Shown here piece after piece: positions 27,949 through 33,663 of a DNA stretch of 42,347 nucleotides. The DNA is taken from IMG/VR virus record IMGVR_UViG_3300030419_005886, positions 1 to 42,347 of that record, one strand, 5' to 3'. The position numbers were made by a program, and so were the translations under genes. Every line of letters begins with the position of its first letter. The first letter of the stretch is position 1. Below the pieces are notes generated by a model. The model searched no databases, was not told where the DNA came from, and saw only the letters and a list, made by a program, of their open reading frames with translations. Source of the stretch: a virus.

Positions 27949-28236
27949 CTATAATAGGCATGTAGTTTTTAGGGTTCGACAAGCCTTTGTTGAACCTGGG
28001 TATCAACCAACCTATTATTCTTATTTTTCTTATTAAGTCTTTCATTCTCTCTCCAATAAAATCGGGGGAGTTATTTCCCCCGATCTACACCTGGGCCGTT
28101 CCTCAACGCGCAAACATCTCTTCTCGACCCATATGTTCTTTAAAGTCCCATTGTTTATGCCTGCAATTTTATCGACGTACGCTGACACCACACACATAAA
28201 CTACCGAACTGGGACCAAATCCGTCTTAACAAGGCG
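27949..28236. other. Intergenic region with two hairpins
   Basis: No convincing gene. It holds an imperfect 10-bp hairpin (GGTTCGACAA 27973-27982 with TTGTTGAACC 27987-27996) just after the plus-strand genes, without a following U-tract, and a minus-strand terminator at 28055-28084. Confidence 0.5.
28055..28084 (-). terminator. Intrinsic terminator for the 28.2-28.6 kb genes
   Basis: ATCGGGGGA (28061-28069) pairs perfectly with TCCCCCGAT (28076-28084), 9 bp with a 6-nt loop. On the minus strand the stem is followed by a U-rich tract (complement of AATAAAA at 28055-28061). It ends transcripts of the minus-strand gene that stops at 28237. Confidence 0.75.
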
Positions 28237-28557
28237 TCAGCTACTCAAAAACTCTGAGTGTTTCTTGGGATCATCGACCACGACCACCCATTCTAAGGTG
28301 CCGTTGTCCTCCCATTGCATTAAAACTGCCCCTAGACACGCTGTCATGTCTAGCTCACTAAAAATTTTATAGGCCGTGAGCGCGGTTAATTGATCCGAGT
28401 AGAAGTGCAATACGGATTTGCTCTTGCCATTAGGCATTTCGCCTTTGTATATTTCAGTTAGGTTAAAATCGTCTGTGAACAACGTACAAGTGTGCGATAA
28501 GAAATCGGCGTCTTCTTTGTTGTAATAGACAAGTGTTATTGGATCGCTATTGCTCAT
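28237..28557 (-). CDS. Hypothetical alpha/beta protein
   Basis: 106 residues. Alternating strands and helices (ITLVYYNKED, LTEIYKGEM, SVLHFYSDQLTALTAYKIFS, GTLEWVVVVDD) suggest a small alpha/beta fold. AGGGG precedes the ATG, which lies one base after the stop of a 28-codon upstream ORF. A terminator lies about 150 nt downstream. This short unit has a structured RNA leader. Function unknown. Confidence 0.65.
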   Translation of the reverse strand: MSNSDPITLVYYNKEDADFLSHTCTLFTDDFNLTEIYKGEMPNGKSKSVLHFYSDQLTALTAYKIFSELDMTACLGAVLMQWEDNGTLEWVVVVDDPKKHSEFLSS

Positions 28558-28558
28558 C

Positions 28559-28645
28559 TCAATACCCCTGGGTTATATGCTCGTAAGCGTCTGGACAGTC
28601 TTCGATGTCTTTTCCACAAGTGCATTTTTCTATATGTTCTTCCAT
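28559..28645 (-). CDS. 28-aa Cys-containing microprotein
   Basis: Encodes MEEHIEKCTCGKDIEDCPDA followed by YEHITQGY. AGGGAG lies 5 nt before the ATG, a near-ideal ribosome site. The CTCGKDIEDC spacing could hold a metal. It ends one base before the ATG of the 106-aa gene, so it may be a leader peptide or a real microprotein translated together with it. Directly upstream is a strongly folded leader. Confidence 0.5.
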   Translation of the reverse strand: MEEHIEKCTCGKDIEDCPDAYEHITQGY

Positions 28646-28656
28646 TTTTTCTCCCT

Positions 28657-28743
28657 GATCTTATGCCTGGTTCTTTTATAATATGAGACCGGATCTACGA
28701 CGGTCTTCGGTCAGCCAAAGAACCAGGCTGTCGGACTAAGATC
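28657..28743 (-). ncRNA. Structured 5' leader (candidate cis-regulatory RNA)
   Basis: Read on the minus strand: outer stem GATCTTA/TAAGATC (28737-28743 with 28657-28663, 7 bp), then GCCTGGTTCTTT/AAAGAACCAGGC (12 bp perfect; 28717-28728 with 28665-28676), then an inner 6-bp hairpin (28686-28691 with 28701-28706). A competing CAGCC/GGCTG hairpin (28726-28730 with 28712-28716) uses part of the 12-bp stem. The structure ends one base before the AGGGAG ribosome site of the 28-aa ORF. It could be a riboswitch-like element, an RNase III site or a protein-binding site; no known class was recognised. Confidence 0.55.
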
Positions 28744-28898
28744 GGATCCGTTTATAAGGAGGCCAACCGAATAAGTGAATTATACCCCAAAGTAACATAA
28801 AGTAAACAATATTTTGTATATTTTTTGAGCACGAAGGAAAAGGGTGTTTTGTCGTTCGTGAGATTGACCAAGGTCCAAGGACCAGGGACTTTTGTCTT

Positions 28899-28988
28899 GT
28901 TTCTAAGGGTGACTTGCTTGTTTCTCTAGTGTGTTTGCTGGTTTCTCCAGCAGAATGGCTGGTTTCTCCAGGGGAAGCGTTGATTTCT
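28899..28988. repeat. Five tandem 21-bp repeats (iteron-like)
   Basis: The (G/A)TTTCT core recurs at 28899, 28920, 28941, 28962 and 28983, exactly 21 bp apart; the two central units share GCTGGTTTCTCCAG. Twenty-one base pairs is two helical turns, so a bound protein would sit on one face of the DNA. A degenerate GGTCCAAGGACC lies just before (28872-28883). This looks like a replication-initiator or regulator binding array. Confidence 0.7.
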
Positions 28989-29008
28989 CCACCGCACCTC
29001 AAAAAAAC

Positions 29009-29123
29009 GTAGAAGTTCACTAAAAGTTAGGTGAAAACACAGGTACGAAGGCTCTGAAACCCTTTAAAATCAAGGGGTCTTGTTTTCCTATATAGACAAC
29101 CACCACCTAACCTGAACTTCTAC
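29009..29123. repeat. 11-bp inverted repeat with flanking CACCTAAC/GTTAGGTG elements
   Basis: GTAGAAGTTCA (29009-29019) is inverted at 29113-29123. GTTAGGTGAAAA (29026-29037) is repeated directly at 29256-29267, and CACCTAACCTGA occurs at 29104-29115 and 29219-29230. The region 28646-29307 has no credible gene. Confidence 0.65.
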
Positions 29124-29161
29124 TTTTGTGATTTTACAAAAGACTAATACGAAAAAAAGTT

Positions 29162-29191
29162 GGAAAACTGAGGTGCGGAGGTGCGTTTTCC
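29162..29191. repeat. Hairpin presenting two GAGGTGCG octamers
   Basis: GGAAAAC (29162-29168) pairs with GTTTTCC (29185-29191); the loop holds two head-to-tail GAGGTGCG units. Confidence 0.6.
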
Positions 29192-29214
29192 TTGAAAACC
29201 TTTGTTTATAGGGG

Positions 29215-29267
29215 TTTTCACCTAACCTGACAGAGGTGCGGTGGAGGTGCGGTGGGTTAGGTGAAAA
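29215..29267. repeat. 12-bp inverted repeat presenting two GAGGTGCGGTG units
   Basis: TTTTCACCTAAC (29215-29226) pairs perfectly with GTTAGGTGAAAA (29256-29267). The 29-nt interval again holds two tandem GAGGTGCGGTG units. It lies 40 nt upstream of the small terminase start. A terminase recognition site or a replication origin are the main candidates. Confidence 0.65.
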
Positions 29268-29295
29268 AATACTTACTAAATCTTACTTAAAACTA

Positions 29296-29301
29296 TATAA
29301 T
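29296..29301 (+). promoter_or_regulatory. -10 box of the small terminase promoter
   Basis: Perfect TATAAT. The expected start of transcription falls on or next to ATG 29308, and no ribosome site is visible, so the mRNA may be leaderless. The -35 region matches poorly. Confidence 0.45.
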
Positions 29302-29307
29302 TTAATT

Positions 29308-29808
29308 ATGCCAAAAGGACAATCAGGAAATATATCAGGTCGTAACGATAAACACTTGACGCCAAAACAGATTCGTTTTGCTAAAGAGTTTGTTTATAAC
29401 GACGGATCAAAAACACAAACCGAGTGTGCTGTAGCTGCTGGGTACGGCAAGTCGAGTGCTCATGTTCGGGCATCAGAGCTGCTAAACCCACAAAAATATC
29501 CGCTTGTTGTTCGATATATAAGAGAGCTCCAGTCGGAAGTGGACAAGAAGTACGAAGTTACTTTCGGAAGACACGTTAAAAAACTAGCTGATATAAGAGA
29601 CCAGGCCATAGACAAAGGAAACTTAACCGCTGCTGTTTCAGCTGAGGTTCAAAGAGGTCGAGCTGCGGGTCTTTATGTAGAAAGAAAAGAAGTTCGCACA
29701 GGTAGTTTGGAGTCTTTAAGTGAGATAGAGATTAAAAAACGAATACAAAAACTACTTGGAGACTATAAGCCCTTGTTGGAAGCAGAAGAGGCGCAGTTTA
29801 CCGAATAG
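29308..29808 (+). CDS. terS: Terminase small subunit
   Basis: 166 residues from ATG 29308; an upstream in-frame start at 29236 would run through the inverted repeats and is rejected. HLTPKQIRFAKEFVYNDG (16-33) followed by a helix-turn-helix-like TECAVAAGYGKSSAHVRASELL matches the Terminase_2 family. The C-terminal half is helical and charged and would form the oligomerisation region and contact TerL. It recognises the phage DNA packaging site. It lies 8 kb from the large subunit gene, directly downstream of a repeat-rich region. The stop region overlaps the convergent gene by 11 nt. Confidence 0.8.
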   Translation: MPKGQSGNISGRNDKHLTPKQIRFAKEFVYNDGSKTQTECAVAAGYGKSSAHVRASELLNPQKYPLVVRYIRELQSEVDKKYEVTFGRHVKKLADIRDQAIDKGNLTAAVSAEVQRGRAAGLYVERKEVRTGSLESLSEIEIKKRIQKLLGDYKPLLEAEEAQFTE

Positions 29809-30109
29809 TTTTTTTGTGTAGCTCGTCAACGTATTCTTTGAACTCTGGCGTCATTCCTACAGCTTCTTTAGGTTTAATCGCATTATCATACTCTTCCCAG
29901 GTCAAAGTTAGTCCCATGGTGTCTTCTAGTTTATTAGCTATTCTTGGGTGACTATCTACTGGGCAGTCTATACAAAGCCGATAGCTTTTCTTTGCTCCTT
30001 TTAGACCGATTCTAAGAAAAGGAAGTAAATCATGTAGTTGATTTTGGTTTATAGCATCAATTAGATTGTTTGCCTGGTCAACCTCTAAGTAGGTTCTGTA
30101 CCTAATCAT
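29798..30109 (-). CDS. Hypothetical protein, last gene of the clamp operon
   Basis: 103 residues, small mixed alpha/beta protein with a CIDCP motif (about 46-50) and a helical C-terminus (MTPEFKEYVDELHKKT). Start overlaps the upstream stop (ATGA). Last gene of the 12-gene minus-strand operon; converges on the small terminase gene. No family recognised. Confidence 0.6.
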   Translation of the reverse strand: MIRYRTYLEVDQANNLIDAINQNQLHDLLPFLRIGLKGAKKSYRLCIDCPVDSHPRIANKLEDTMGLTLTWEEYDNAIKPKEAVGMTPEFKEYVDELHKKTIR

Positions 30110-30285
30110 CGAGTTTTTTCCATTTTTCGTATAGCCAGCTCGGAACGTTTTTTGGCGTTTGATAATTTACTGGTCCCTAGTTTTACTCCATGTCCTTTGT
30201 TATCGACTATGCGATACTCTTTAGACCGGTTGTCTTGCACCAGTCTGTAGGTTCCTCTTACTTTAAAATCTTTTTCCTCAGCCAT
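30106..30285 (-). CDS. 59-aa basic hypothetical protein
   Basis: Begins MAEEKDFKVRGTYRLVQDNR. Short strands (VRGTYRLVQD, EYRIVDNKG) then a basic helix (NAKKRSELAIRKMEKTR). GGAGGAAG precedes the ATG. It overlaps the DUF3310 gene by 8 nt and its stop overlaps the next ATG. Probably a small nucleic-acid-binding or host-directed protein; function unknown. Confidence 0.65.
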   Translation of the reverse strand: MAEEKDFKVRGTYRLVQDNRSKEYRIVDNKGHGVKLGTSKLSNAKKRSELAIRKMEKTR

Positions 30286-30556
30286 TTTTTTCTTCCTCCA
30301 GGTTTAAAGTTAGTCTTGTTAAGTACCATTGAGCCTTTTCTAAGTCCTCTAGTCCATGTTTTTGTTCATATCTCCACAGATATTTTAATATATTTCCTTT
30401 CAAATAATCTCTAAATCCTTGAGGAGACATACTTGCCTCTATTGCGTCAATGCACTCAATCCCTCCCTGGTTGTAGTGTGGGGGGTGGTTTACCAAATCA
30501 GGCTCTTTGTCTGGCATAGCATGGCTTTTTCCAAAAGTGTCGTAAATCTCAACCAT
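30278..30556 (-). CDS. DUF3310 protein
   Basis: 92 residues. VNHPPHYNQGGIECIDAIEA (22-41), then GNILKYLWRYEQKHGLEDLEKA and WYLTRL: the full signature of DUF3310, a common phage family sometimes described as nucleotide-kinase related, with no settled function. An alternative start at Met14 (30517) would fit usual family length better; both are possible. Overlaps both neighbours by 8 nt. Confidence 0.88.
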   Translation of the reverse strand: MVEIYDTFGKSHAMPDKEPDLVNHPPHYNQGGIECIDAIEASMSPQGFRDYLKGNILKYLWRYEQKHGLEDLEKAQWYLTRLTLNLEEEKNG

Positions 30557-30758
30557 GTTTTTTCTTGTAAACAGCTTTTAACCATCCTGGGTATGTTCGA
30601 TAATATTCAAACATGTTTATAAAGGGGGTGTTTCCCTCTCTTTGTCTTTCAGCCGTGTTTTCTTCAAACATGTGTCTAACAAACATGTGAAAGCCCGGAT
30701 CTTTTTCAAGCTCCTTGTCAAGATCTTCCCATTCTTTTTTTCTCCACAACTTAGTCAT
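30549..30758 (-). CDS. Small charged hypothetical protein
   Basis: 69 residues, helical, rich in Lys/Glu and aromatic residues (TPFINMFEYYRTYPGWLKAVY). GGGGAG lies 5 nt before the ATG. Overlaps both neighbours by 8 nt. No family recognised. Confidence 0.6.
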   Translation of the reverse strand: MTKLWRKKEWEDLDKELEKDPGFHMFVRHMFEENTAERQREGNTPFINMFEYYRTYPGWLKAVYKKKHG

Positions 30759-31110
30759 TTTTACTCCCCAGCAAAAGATCTCCTAGGTTGTATTTATTAA
30801 CTAAAAGGCCTCTGTTAGCGAATTGCCCTGGATTAAATTTTGTTTTTTCGTAGTGAGCTGTCGGGAGGCTTGTAGAAACCTTTGCCCACTCACCACTTGA
30901 TGCTTTGTATTTCTTTATATGAATGTTTGTCTCTGTGATTTTTACAACACAAGCCATTTGTGCACTTGCTTTTCCCCAAGGAACGTTGAGAAGATCGCCC
31001 AGCTTTAGTCTGTGTTTCTCGCCTTGGTGTACAATAAAGAAATTGTTTTCGTGTTTTTCAATCATGTCTGCTATTTCTTGTTTTTTAATATACTTTTTCT
31101 TTCCAACCAA
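30751..31110 (-). CDS. Hypothetical protein, start uncertain
   Basis: Up to 119 residues from TTG 31110; the first ATG is at 31065 (104 residues). Neither has a clear ribosome site. The TTG form overlaps the upstream gene by 40 nt, which is more than elsewhere in this operon, so the shorter form may be right. Beta-rich middle (KHRLKLGDLLNVPWG, ACVVKITETNIHIKKY). No family recognised. Confidence 0.55.
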   Translation of the reverse strand: MVGKKKYIKKQEIADMIEKHENNFFIVHQGEKHRLKLGDLLNVPWGKASAQMACVVKITETNIHIKKYKASSGEWAKVSTSLPTAHYEKTKFNPGQFANRGLLVNKYNLGDLLLGSKND

Positions 31111-31268
31111 AGCAAGAGAGCAGAATAAGTAGCAGCCATACCAATAAACTCTCCATGAGATATTGTTTCTGTTTCAGCAACCCGCATTTGTTTTAAGGAG
31201 TCAGCCAACCCCTCGGTCAGCTTTCTCCTTAGTTCTTCTGTTTCTATTGTTTCAGAAGGGCTTGGCAT
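31071..31268 (-). CDS. 65-aa helical hypothetical protein
   Basis: Two predicted helices, the second moderately hydrophobic (EFIGMAATYSALLLWLERK, about 40-58), then a Lys-rich end. It may associate with the membrane or form a bundle. GAGGAG precedes the ATG and the start overlaps the upstream gene by 17 nt. Confidence 0.6.
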   Translation of the reverse strand: MPSPSETIETEELRRKLTEGLADSLKQMRVAETETISHGEFIGMAATYSALLLWLERKSILKNKK

Positions 31269-31488
31269 CTATCCACTCCTCTGGACACTCTTTTTTATAA
31301 ATGTCCCTGGCTCTTTTTATAAGTGCAGCCTCCACATGAGGTTCTTTTTCTTCTGGCAACCACCACTCAACAATCTTACCTTCCGAGTTCTTTTTGAAGT
31401 GCACCTTACCGCGTCCGAACCCAAGGTGGACAGTTCCTACGCTGTCCTCCCCAAGTTCAACTTTGTTTTTTCCATTGTAAATACTCAT
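31252..31488 (-). CDS. 78-aa hypothetical protein
   Basis: Starts MSIYNGKNKVELGEDSVGTV at ATG 31488, which shares its first base with the upstream TGA; GGAG lies 7 nt upstream. Beta-rich N-terminal half (VHLGFGRGKVHFKK) and helical C-terminal half. No family recognised. Confidence 0.6.
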   Translation of the reverse strand: MSIYNGKNKVELGEDSVGTVHLGFGRGKVHFKKNSEGKIVEWWLPEEKEPHVEAALIKRARDIYKKECPEEWIDAKPF

Positions 31489-31682
31489 CACATATCTCCA
31501 TATAAGTCCATGTACATCTCTATAACATCGTTATCGTCTATATCTTTAAAGTTTCTAAAAGAATTGACGTACATAAAATCAAAAAGCTCTTGATGTCTGT
31601 CTTTAAAAACCAGTTCTGTTATATAGTCCACTTCGTTATTGACTAATTGCTCTCGCATTTCTTCTATTGTTGGTTTACTCAT
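31488..31682 (-). CDS. 64-aa acidic hypothetical protein
   Basis: Starts MSKPTIEEMREQLVNNEVDY. I chose ATG 31682 because GAGGAGG lies 9 nt upstream; the longer frame to 31739 would add a hydrophobic stretch over the neighbour and is probably not translated. Helical, acidic. Overlaps the upstream gene by 8 nt. Confidence 0.6.
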   Translation of the reverse strand: MSKPTIEEMREQLVNNEVDYITELVFKDRHQELFDFMYVNSFRNFKDIDDNDVIEMYMDLYGDM

Positions 31683-31965
31683 AACCAGAAACCTCCTCAA
31701 CAGGAGTATCAAAAACAAGTATGTCAAACTCGTAATCATCTATATCAGTAACCCTGCATAAAGTAGCTTTTTTCTCACTCACCAGTTCTTTAATTTCTTC
31801 TTTAGAATATCCAGACTGTCCGCAGTTAACATAAGACCAATTATTATCTCCAAAGATGTTATAACATTGTTCATCTACTCTTTGCTCGGTAGTCATATCT
31901 TCTAATTCAGATATTGGTACATCTAAAGCAGAGGTGTCTATTTCATGGTCTTTCCACTTACTCAT
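31675..31965 (-). CDS. 96-aa acidic hypothetical protein
   Basis: Very acidic, with a middle NNWSYVNCGQSGYSKEEIKE segment and a strand-rich end (YEFDILVFDTP). GGAGG lies 7 nt before the ATG, which overlaps the upstream stop (ATGA). The acidity could suit a DNA mimic or an inhibitor of a host protein, but this is only a suggestion. Confidence 0.6.
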   Translation of the reverse strand: MSKWKDHEIDTSALDVPISELEDMTTEQRVDEQCYNIFGDNNWSYVNCGQSGYSKEEIKELVSEKKATLCRVTDIDDYEFDILVFDTPVEEVSGYE

Positions 31966-32168
31966 TGGGCCACCTCCTTATATTCAATTTGATACATTTC
32001 ACAATATTCATCTAAACTTACATGAGCATTTTCTTTATAGTATTCTTCTTCCGTATCAAAGTTACTTGATTGAGCTGACTCTCCTTGTAAAAAATTCTTT
32101 AAGTCTTTTTTACTTTTGAATGTCCAACCTGTCCAGTCATCACCTTGTAAATCAATTATTTCAATCAT
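31962..32168 (-). CDS. 68-aa acidic hypothetical protein
   Basis: Starts MIEIIDLQGDDWTGWTFKSK; an ATG at 32171 adds one Met, but GGGGAG is better spaced for 32168. WTGWTFKSKKDLKNFL resembles a short strand-helix unit, followed by an acidic Tyr-rich C-terminus. No family recognised. Confidence 0.6.
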   Translation of the reverse strand: MIEIIDLQGDDWTGWTFKSKKDLKNFLQGESAQSSNFDTEEEYYKENAHVSLDEYCEMYQIEYKEVAQ

Positions 32169-32179
32169 CATTTCTCCCC

Positions 32180-32455
32180 TTAATATAAAATTCCATATTG
32201 TCTTAAAGTTTTTAAGTCCTGTTCAGAAATGTTTAAAACATTACTTACCCAAACACAACTGGTGTAGAGCCAATAACTTTCAGAACCTTTGTCAAAGCAA
32301 TCATCGTCTCCAAAATCCTGTCCCCAAAATTCTGACAACATTTCTCTGTCAGTTATCTTTCCCTCCAGATAATCGGTTTGATTAAAGTTCTCGTAATGAG
32401 TCCAATCGTAGTATTCGTTCTCTCCGTCTTGGATACCAATCTTAACTAATATCAT
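32180..32455 (-). CDS. 91-aa acidic hypothetical protein
   Basis: Rich in Asp, Glu, Tyr and Trp (ENEYYDWTHYENFNQTDYLE). Similar in acidity and aromatic content to the two following genes, suggesting a set of small acidic proteins. GGAGG precedes the ATG and the gene overlaps the clamp-like gene by 14 nt. Function unknown. Confidence 0.6.
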   Translation of the reverse strand: MILVKIGIQDGENEYYDWTHYENFNQTDYLEGKITDREMLSEFWGQDFGDDDCFDKGSESYWLYTSCVWVSNVLNISEQDLKTLRQYGILY

Positions 32456-33143
32456 CCTTTGCCTCCTCTAACTCAACAATCTCTGGTTCAACCAACCTGT
32501 TGATCTTAAAGTCTTCACCAAGTCTTGTAGGCATGATGACCACAACACCGTTTTCAGACTGCCAAACATTAGACCCGGTTGGAGACCCAGAGACAAGTGC
32601 CATGGTTGGAAACCTCTTGTTTTCCTCTTTGAGCACAAAGTCTTTGAGCTTAGCCAGATATTTTGTGTTAAAGCTGACCGGCTCACTTAGATCAAAACCA
32701 GAACTAACAACACGCTGCCAATCTGGAAAAGTTCCTTCAAGTACAGGTAGTCTGGTGGCTACATTATCACCGTCTTCATCGGCTTGGACCAGATACAGCT
32801 GTTTTGGAAAAGGATCAATGGTTCCGTCAGCAGAGGCGTCCATATCAACCAAGTCCACTCTTTTAGAATCCGTTTTCTTTAATTGTGTGAAAACAGGATT
32901 AAGTTTTTTAGAGTTTTCTTGATAAACATTTAAGATGACGTCTTTGAAAGCTGCATGAGCAAACGCCTCTTTATCCTCATATACACAAAGATAGTGTCCA
33001 TTGGTTGCTACGATGTACACTCCACCACCAGGTCTTTTTTCAATAAAAACCCCGTTTAAGTAGTAACGTACATCTCCCTTTGCGGCAAAAAGGCAGGCAC
33101 GGGCCAACATTTCTCCGTTTAAGTTATCGATATTATTTGCCAT
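32442..33143 (-). CDS. Compact beta sliding clamp-like protein
   Basis: 233 residues, against about 366 for bacterial DnaN. Four phrases match bacterial clamps in order: RYYLNGVFIE (26-35), VATNGHYL (45-52; bacterial VATDGHRLA), EGTFPDWQRVV (136-146; bacterial EGxFPDYRRV), and VSFNTKYLAKL plus VVIMPTRL (156-166, 201-208; bacterial IGFNxxYLxxxL and VVMPMRL). It thus looks like clamp domains 2 and 3 with domain 1 lost. The tail is acidic. First gene of the minus-strand operon, with GGGAG before the ATG. It could be a processivity factor for the phage polymerase or an interactor of host clamp clients. Confidence 0.65.
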   Translation of the reverse strand: MANNIDNLNGEMLARACLFAAKGDVRYYLNGVFIEKRPGGGVYIVATNGHYLCVYEDKEAFAHAAFKDVILNVYQENSKKLNPVFTQLKKTDSKRVDLVDMDASADGTIDPFPKQLYLVQADEDGDNVATRLPVLEGTFPDWQRVVSSGFDLSEPVSFNTKYLAKLKDFVLKEENKRFPTMALVSGSPTGSNVWQSENGVVVIMPTRLGEDFKINRLVEPEIVELEEAKDDIS

Positions 33144-33178
33144 ATTAATACTCCCTTATTTAATTAATATTGCCCCTA

Positions 33179-33207
33179 ATTATATAGTATTTGTCGTATA
33201 TATTCAA
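33179..33207 (-). promoter_or_regulatory. Strong promoter of the clamp operon
   Basis: On the minus strand TTGAAT (33202-33207), 17-nt spacer, TATAAT (33179-33184). The leader is about 30 nt, ending in GGGAG and ATG 33143. Confidence 0.7.
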
Positions 33208-33213
33208 CTGTTC

Positions 33214-33222
33214 TGATATACT
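33214..33222 (+). promoter_or_regulatory. Extended -10 promoter for the nuclease gene
   Basis: TGATATACT is an extended -10 element on the plus strand. Transcription would start two or three bases before GTG 33232, so the message would be nearly leaderless. It is divergent from the clamp-operon promoter, only a few bases away. Confidence 0.45.
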
Positions 33223-33231
33223 TTCCTTACT

Positions 33232-33663
33232 GTGGCGAAAAAAGAATCTTTATTTTGGAAAAAAGTTAAGTCGAATTTAAAAACATTCGAGCTAATCCGT
33301 ATAGAATCGTGGACTAATCAAGGGATTCCTGATGTTTTAGGCGTGTCTCCGGACAATATCTATTTCACAGCTGAGCTCAAAGTAACCGAAAGTAATAAAG
33401 TTTCCTTCTCGCCACATCAAATTGCATACCATAAGCTAAGAGAAAAAGCCCCGGCATTTATCTTGGTCCAGGGGCTCTCGAAGAAGTACCCCAGAAAATA
33501 TGGCTTGTATCTCTTTTCGGCTGACCAAATAGAGTCGTTGGTCGTCCTTGGACTCAAAACACCTGCTCTTTTGTCCTTTGACCAAGGTTCTTGGTCCGAG
33601 TTTGAAGAAGCTTGGTCAAAGGTCATTAAACGACCGATCAGTCGGTTCCTGATCCTTCCTTAA
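33232..33663 (+). CDS. PD-(D/E)XK (VRR-NUC-like) nuclease
   Basis: 143 residues, GTG start. QGIPDVLGV (Asp34), FTAELKVTES (Glu48, Lys50) and FSPHQIAYH (Gln63) form the D...ExK...Q layout of small PD-(D/E)XK nucleases, related to Holliday-junction resolvase and VRR-NUC proteins. It might resolve branched replication DNA before packaging or degrade host DNA. The C-terminal part is basic. The 3' end runs straight into the repeat array. The segment 33580-33596 is an imperfect inverted GACCAA/TTGGTC element. Confidence 0.75.
   Translation: MAKKESLFWKKVKSNLKTFELIRIESWTNQGIPDVLGVSPDNIYFTAELKVTESNKVSFSPHQIAYHKLREKAPAFILVQGLSKKYPRKYGLYLFSADQIESLVVLGLKTPALLSFDQGSWSEFEEAWSKVIKRPISRFLILP

Noticed and set aside
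27973-27996. tRNA T-arm or attachment site (GGTTCGA)
   Set aside because: Only an isolated hairpin; no other tRNA arms and no integrase gene in the window.
28086-28207. Short minus-strand ORF after the 106-aa gene
   Set aside because: No ribosome site and an unconvincing, Cys/Arg-rich peptide that runs through the terminator stem.
28657-28743. tRNA gene (7-bp outer stem looks like an acceptor stem)
   Set aside because: No D-arm, anticodon arm or T-arm pattern on either strand; the inner part is one long 12-bp stem.
28736-29020. 94-codon minus-strand ORF with 7-residue repeats
   Set aside because: The heptads only reflect the 21-bp DNA repeats. Start is a GTG without ribosome site, and the frame runs through the structured leader.
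29236-29307. Upstream start for the small terminase
   Set aside because: Would translate the inverted repeat and the -10 box; the TerS family similarity begins after ATG 29308.
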